DNA from: JBGTFE01 sp049799955
GTDB lineage: Bacteria; Acidobacteriota; Blastocatellia; Pyrinomonadales; Pyrinomonadaceae
Assembly: GCA_049799955.1 (NCBI GenBank)
Contig: JBARIW010000078.1
Location: forward strand, 1 to 64,000
Length of the DNA: 64,000 nucleotides
Direction of reading: 5' to 3'
A program made the position numbers and the translations under genes. Shown piece by piece: positions 62,170 to 64,000 of the stretch. The stretch's first letter is position 1, and each line of letters begins with the position of its first letter. Below the pieces are notes generated by a model. That model was given only the letters and a program-made list of their open reading frames with translations. It was not told the DNA's origin and made no database searches.

Positions 62170-62706
62170 ATGCATTTTCTAGACGGTCGCGTGATTGTCA
62201 AAGTCGGCGACATTACAAAAGAAGAGGCGGACGCGATAGTAAACGCGGCAAATTCTACTTTGCTCGGCGGCGGCGGCGTTGACGGCGCGATTCATCGCGC
62301 GGGCGGCAGACAGATTTTAGCCGAATGCGAGGAAATTCGCCGCTCGCAATATCCGAACGGCTTGCCGACGGGCGAAGTCGTTATAACGACAGGCGGAAAT
62401 TTGCCTGCCCGATTCGTAATTCACACGGTCGGACCAATTTTCGGGCGTGATAAATCGATTGAAGCCGAGCAATTAGCAAATTGTTACACAAATTCTCTGG
62501 CTCTGGCGGCAGAAAATGATTTGCGGACGATTGCTTTTCCTTCAATTTCAACCGGTGCTTTCGGTTATCCGAAAGATGAAGCGGCGAAAATTTCTTCACG
62601 GGCGATAAAAGATTTTTTAGGCAAAGATTCGCGATTAAAAGAGGTTCGGCTTGTATTTTTTTCGGAAATCGACGCTCAAAATTTTTCGAAACATCAGGAT
62701 TTTTAA
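62170..62706 (+). CDS. Macrodomain protein, O-acetyl-ADP-ribose deacetylase-like
   Basis: 178 residues from the ATG at 62170 (MHFLDGRVIV); an earlier in-frame ATG lies in the repeat and would add a repetitive PITYYLL segment. Macrodomain core: DAIVNAANSTLLGGGGVDGAI split into the Asn loop and Gly loop, IHTVGPIF, and IAFPSISTGAFGYP. It binds and may hydrolyse ADP-ribose derivatives. Intact and of typical length for MacroD-type enzymes. Confidence 0.92.
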   Translation: MHFLDGRVIVKVGDITKEEADAIVNAANSTLLGGGGVDGAIHRAGGRQILAECEEIRRSQYPNGLPTGEVVITTGGNLPARFVIHTVGPIFGRDKSIEAEQLANCYTNSLALAAENDLRTIAFPSISTGAFGYPKDEAAKISSRAIKDFLGKDSRLKEVRLVFFSEIDAQNFSKHQDF

Positions 62707-62795
62707 TTTCCGGCGACAAATTTGATAGTTTTCCCTCGATAGTTTATAGTTTTTGAATCATTTTCCTTTTATAATCAAAACAATTTTACGAAGAT

Positions 62796-64000
62796 ATGAA
62801 GGAGCTTTCATCCGAAACAGATTTAGATATGCAACCTGCGACTCAGCTTGAGAAAGACAAAAATTATAAAAAAGACTTTTATTTTAAACGCGCCTTACCC
62901 GAAAACCTCGAATTTTTAGAAACGCTTTCGTGGAATTATTTCTGGTCATGGAAACCCGAAGGCGCAAAGCTTTTCCGCGAGCTCGACGCGGCGCTCTGGG
63001 AAAGATGCGAGCAGAATCCGCGATTTTTCCTGAGAAAAATCAGCGATTTAAGACTCTGGCAAAAGGTGTCTGACTCCGATTATGTCGAGAGATTGCGGCG
63101 TTTTTCTGATGACTTCGGAGAATATCTCAAGCAGCCCGCAAATTCGTTTGAGAAAATCACGCCCGCAAGCCCGGCGGCGTATTTCTGCGCCGAATACGGC
63201 GTGCACAATTCCCTGCCGATTTATTCGGGCGGGCTCGGCATTCTGGCGGGCGACCATCTGAAATCCGCCAGCGATATGAATGTGCCGCTCGTCGCCGTCG
63301 GGCTTTTGTACCGCTACGGTTATTTCCGGCAAAACATCACGCACGACGGCTGGCAGATTGAAACTTACAAAGACCTTTTTGAAAAAGAAAATGCGCTGAT
63401 TCCGGTTGTAAACGACGGCGGCGAGCGCGTTCTCGTCATGATTCACATGCGCGGGCGTGAAGTTTACGCGCAGGCTTGGCTCGCGCAAATCGGCAGAATC
63501 TCGCTTTATCTTCTGGATACAAACATCGAGGAAAACGCGGAAGTTGACCGCCTCGTTACAGGACATCTCTACGGCGGCGACACGGAAACGCGCATCGTAC
63601 AGGAAAAAATCCTCGGCATCGGCGGCGTCCGGCTTCTCAGAAAATTGGGCGTCGAACCTTCCGTATATCATCTGAACGAAGGTCATTCGGCGTTTTTGAC
63701 GCTTGAGCTTGCGCGTGAATTTCTGGCTGAGAACGAAGACGCAAGTTTTGAAGACGCGGTTTCAGTCGTCAGAGAAAAATGTGTTTTTACGACGCACACG
63801 CCGGTTGCGGCTGGAAACGACACTTTTCCGAACGAGCAAATCGAAGGCTGTTTCGACGCGAAATTTATCGAATCGCTGAAAATTTCAAAAGAAGAGCTTT
63901 TTGCGCTCGGAAAAACAAATCCGCAGGACGAAAAAGAATGGTTCGGAATGACGCCGCTTGCCATTCGCATGACGCGCTCGGCAAACGGCGTAAGCAAAAA
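62796..64000 (+). CDS. glgP: Alpha-glucan phosphorylase, N-terminal part
   Basis: The frame opens at the ATG at 62796 and stays open to the window end (about 401 codons); the C-terminal half, with the PLP lysine, is outside. An N-terminal DUF3417-like region (LETLSWNYFWSWKPE) precedes the GT35 start AYFCAEYGVHNSLPIYSGGL, written here to Leu, then GDHLKSASD, YHLNEGHSAF and FTTHTPVAAGNDTF. It cleaves alpha-1,4-glucans to glucose-1-phosphate. With MalQ and Glk it gives a complete glycogen/maltodextrin degradation route. No ribosome site is clear. Confidence 0.92.
   Translation, partial: MKELSSETDLDMQPATQLEKDKNYKKDFYFKRALPENLEFLETLSWNYFWSWKPEGAKLFRELDAALWERCEQNPRFFLRKISDLRLWQKVSDSDYVERLRRFSDDFGEYLKQPANSFEKITPASPAAYFCAEYGVHNSLPIYSGGLGILAGDHLKSASDMNVPLVAVGLLYRYGYFRQNITHDGWQIETYKDLFEKENALIPVVNDGGERVLVMIHMRGREVYAQAWLAQIGRISLYLLDTNIEENAEVDRLVTGHLYGGDTETRIVQEKILGIGGVRLLRKLGVEPSVYHLNEGHSAFLTLELAREFLAENEDASFEDAVSVVREKCVFTTHTPVAAGNDTFPNEQIEGCFDAKFIESLKISKEELFALGKTNPQDEKEWFGMTPLAIRMTRSANGVSK

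Overview
The window looks like the chromosome of an Acidobacteriota member, most likely class Blastocatellia. This is inferred from style, not from a marker gene: moderate GC, very large secreted proteins built from delta-60, FG-GAP and Calx-beta repeats, zinc-ribbon membrane proteins of the CPxCxRTYxDxTLxFC type, and FecR-like secreted proteins. I see no phage, plasmid, insertion sequence or CRISPR array.

Layout. 0-5 kb: the tail of an FG-GAP protein, an inositol monophosphatase, an esterase, small membrane and zinc proteins, tadA, two tRNA-Ser genes and the SRP RNA. 5-11.9 kb: two paralogous secreted repeat proteins plus a relic repeat, lying inside what is in other bacteria a tight tadA-SRP RNA-dnaX neighbourhood. 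13.3-17.3 kb: dnaX, then psd-pssA (phosphatidylethanolamine synthesis). 17.3-23.3 kb: a methyltransferase, an O-antigen-ligase-like protein, a TPR protein, a sugar aminotransferase (surface polysaccharide) and nth. 23.6-27.5 kb: small regulatory and hypothetical genes. 27.6-33.5 kb: a 1964-residue secreted protein. 33.6-41.2 kb: the minus-strand rimP-nusA-infB-(toxin/antitoxin)-rbfA-nrnA-cobO cluster, in which the YoeB-type toxin is frameshifted. 41.3-44.2 kb: glucokinase and 4-alpha-glucanotransferase, matched at the window end by an alpha-glucan phosphorylase. 44.6-48.5 kb: two FecR-like exported paralogues, UDP-glucose dehydrogenase and a sugar epimerase. 48.9-53.7 kb: DoxX-like protein, mtnA, hydrolase and M28 peptidase. 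53.8-60.2 kb: an accessory block with two tandem CxxCH lipoproteins that also carry an EF-hand-type loop, plus unrecognised genes. 60.5-64 kb: isoaspartyl peptidase, a macrodomain protein and the phosphorylase.

The most striking non-genic structure is repetitive. First, about 19 intergenic inverted repeats are built from tandem 7-bp units (three from ~10-bp units) of many sequence families. Nearly all sit at the 3' end of a gene and often supply its last codons and stop. One is an 83-bp near-perfect palindrome with a single central unpaired base. The same unit types also occur inside the dnaX and isoaspartyl peptidase reading frames. Second, three degenerate tandem arrays have a 20-21-bp period (two helical turns) and unrelated consensus sequences (24.7, 48.6 and 60.3 kb). 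Together these look like a genome-wide repeat-generating process worth systematic study.
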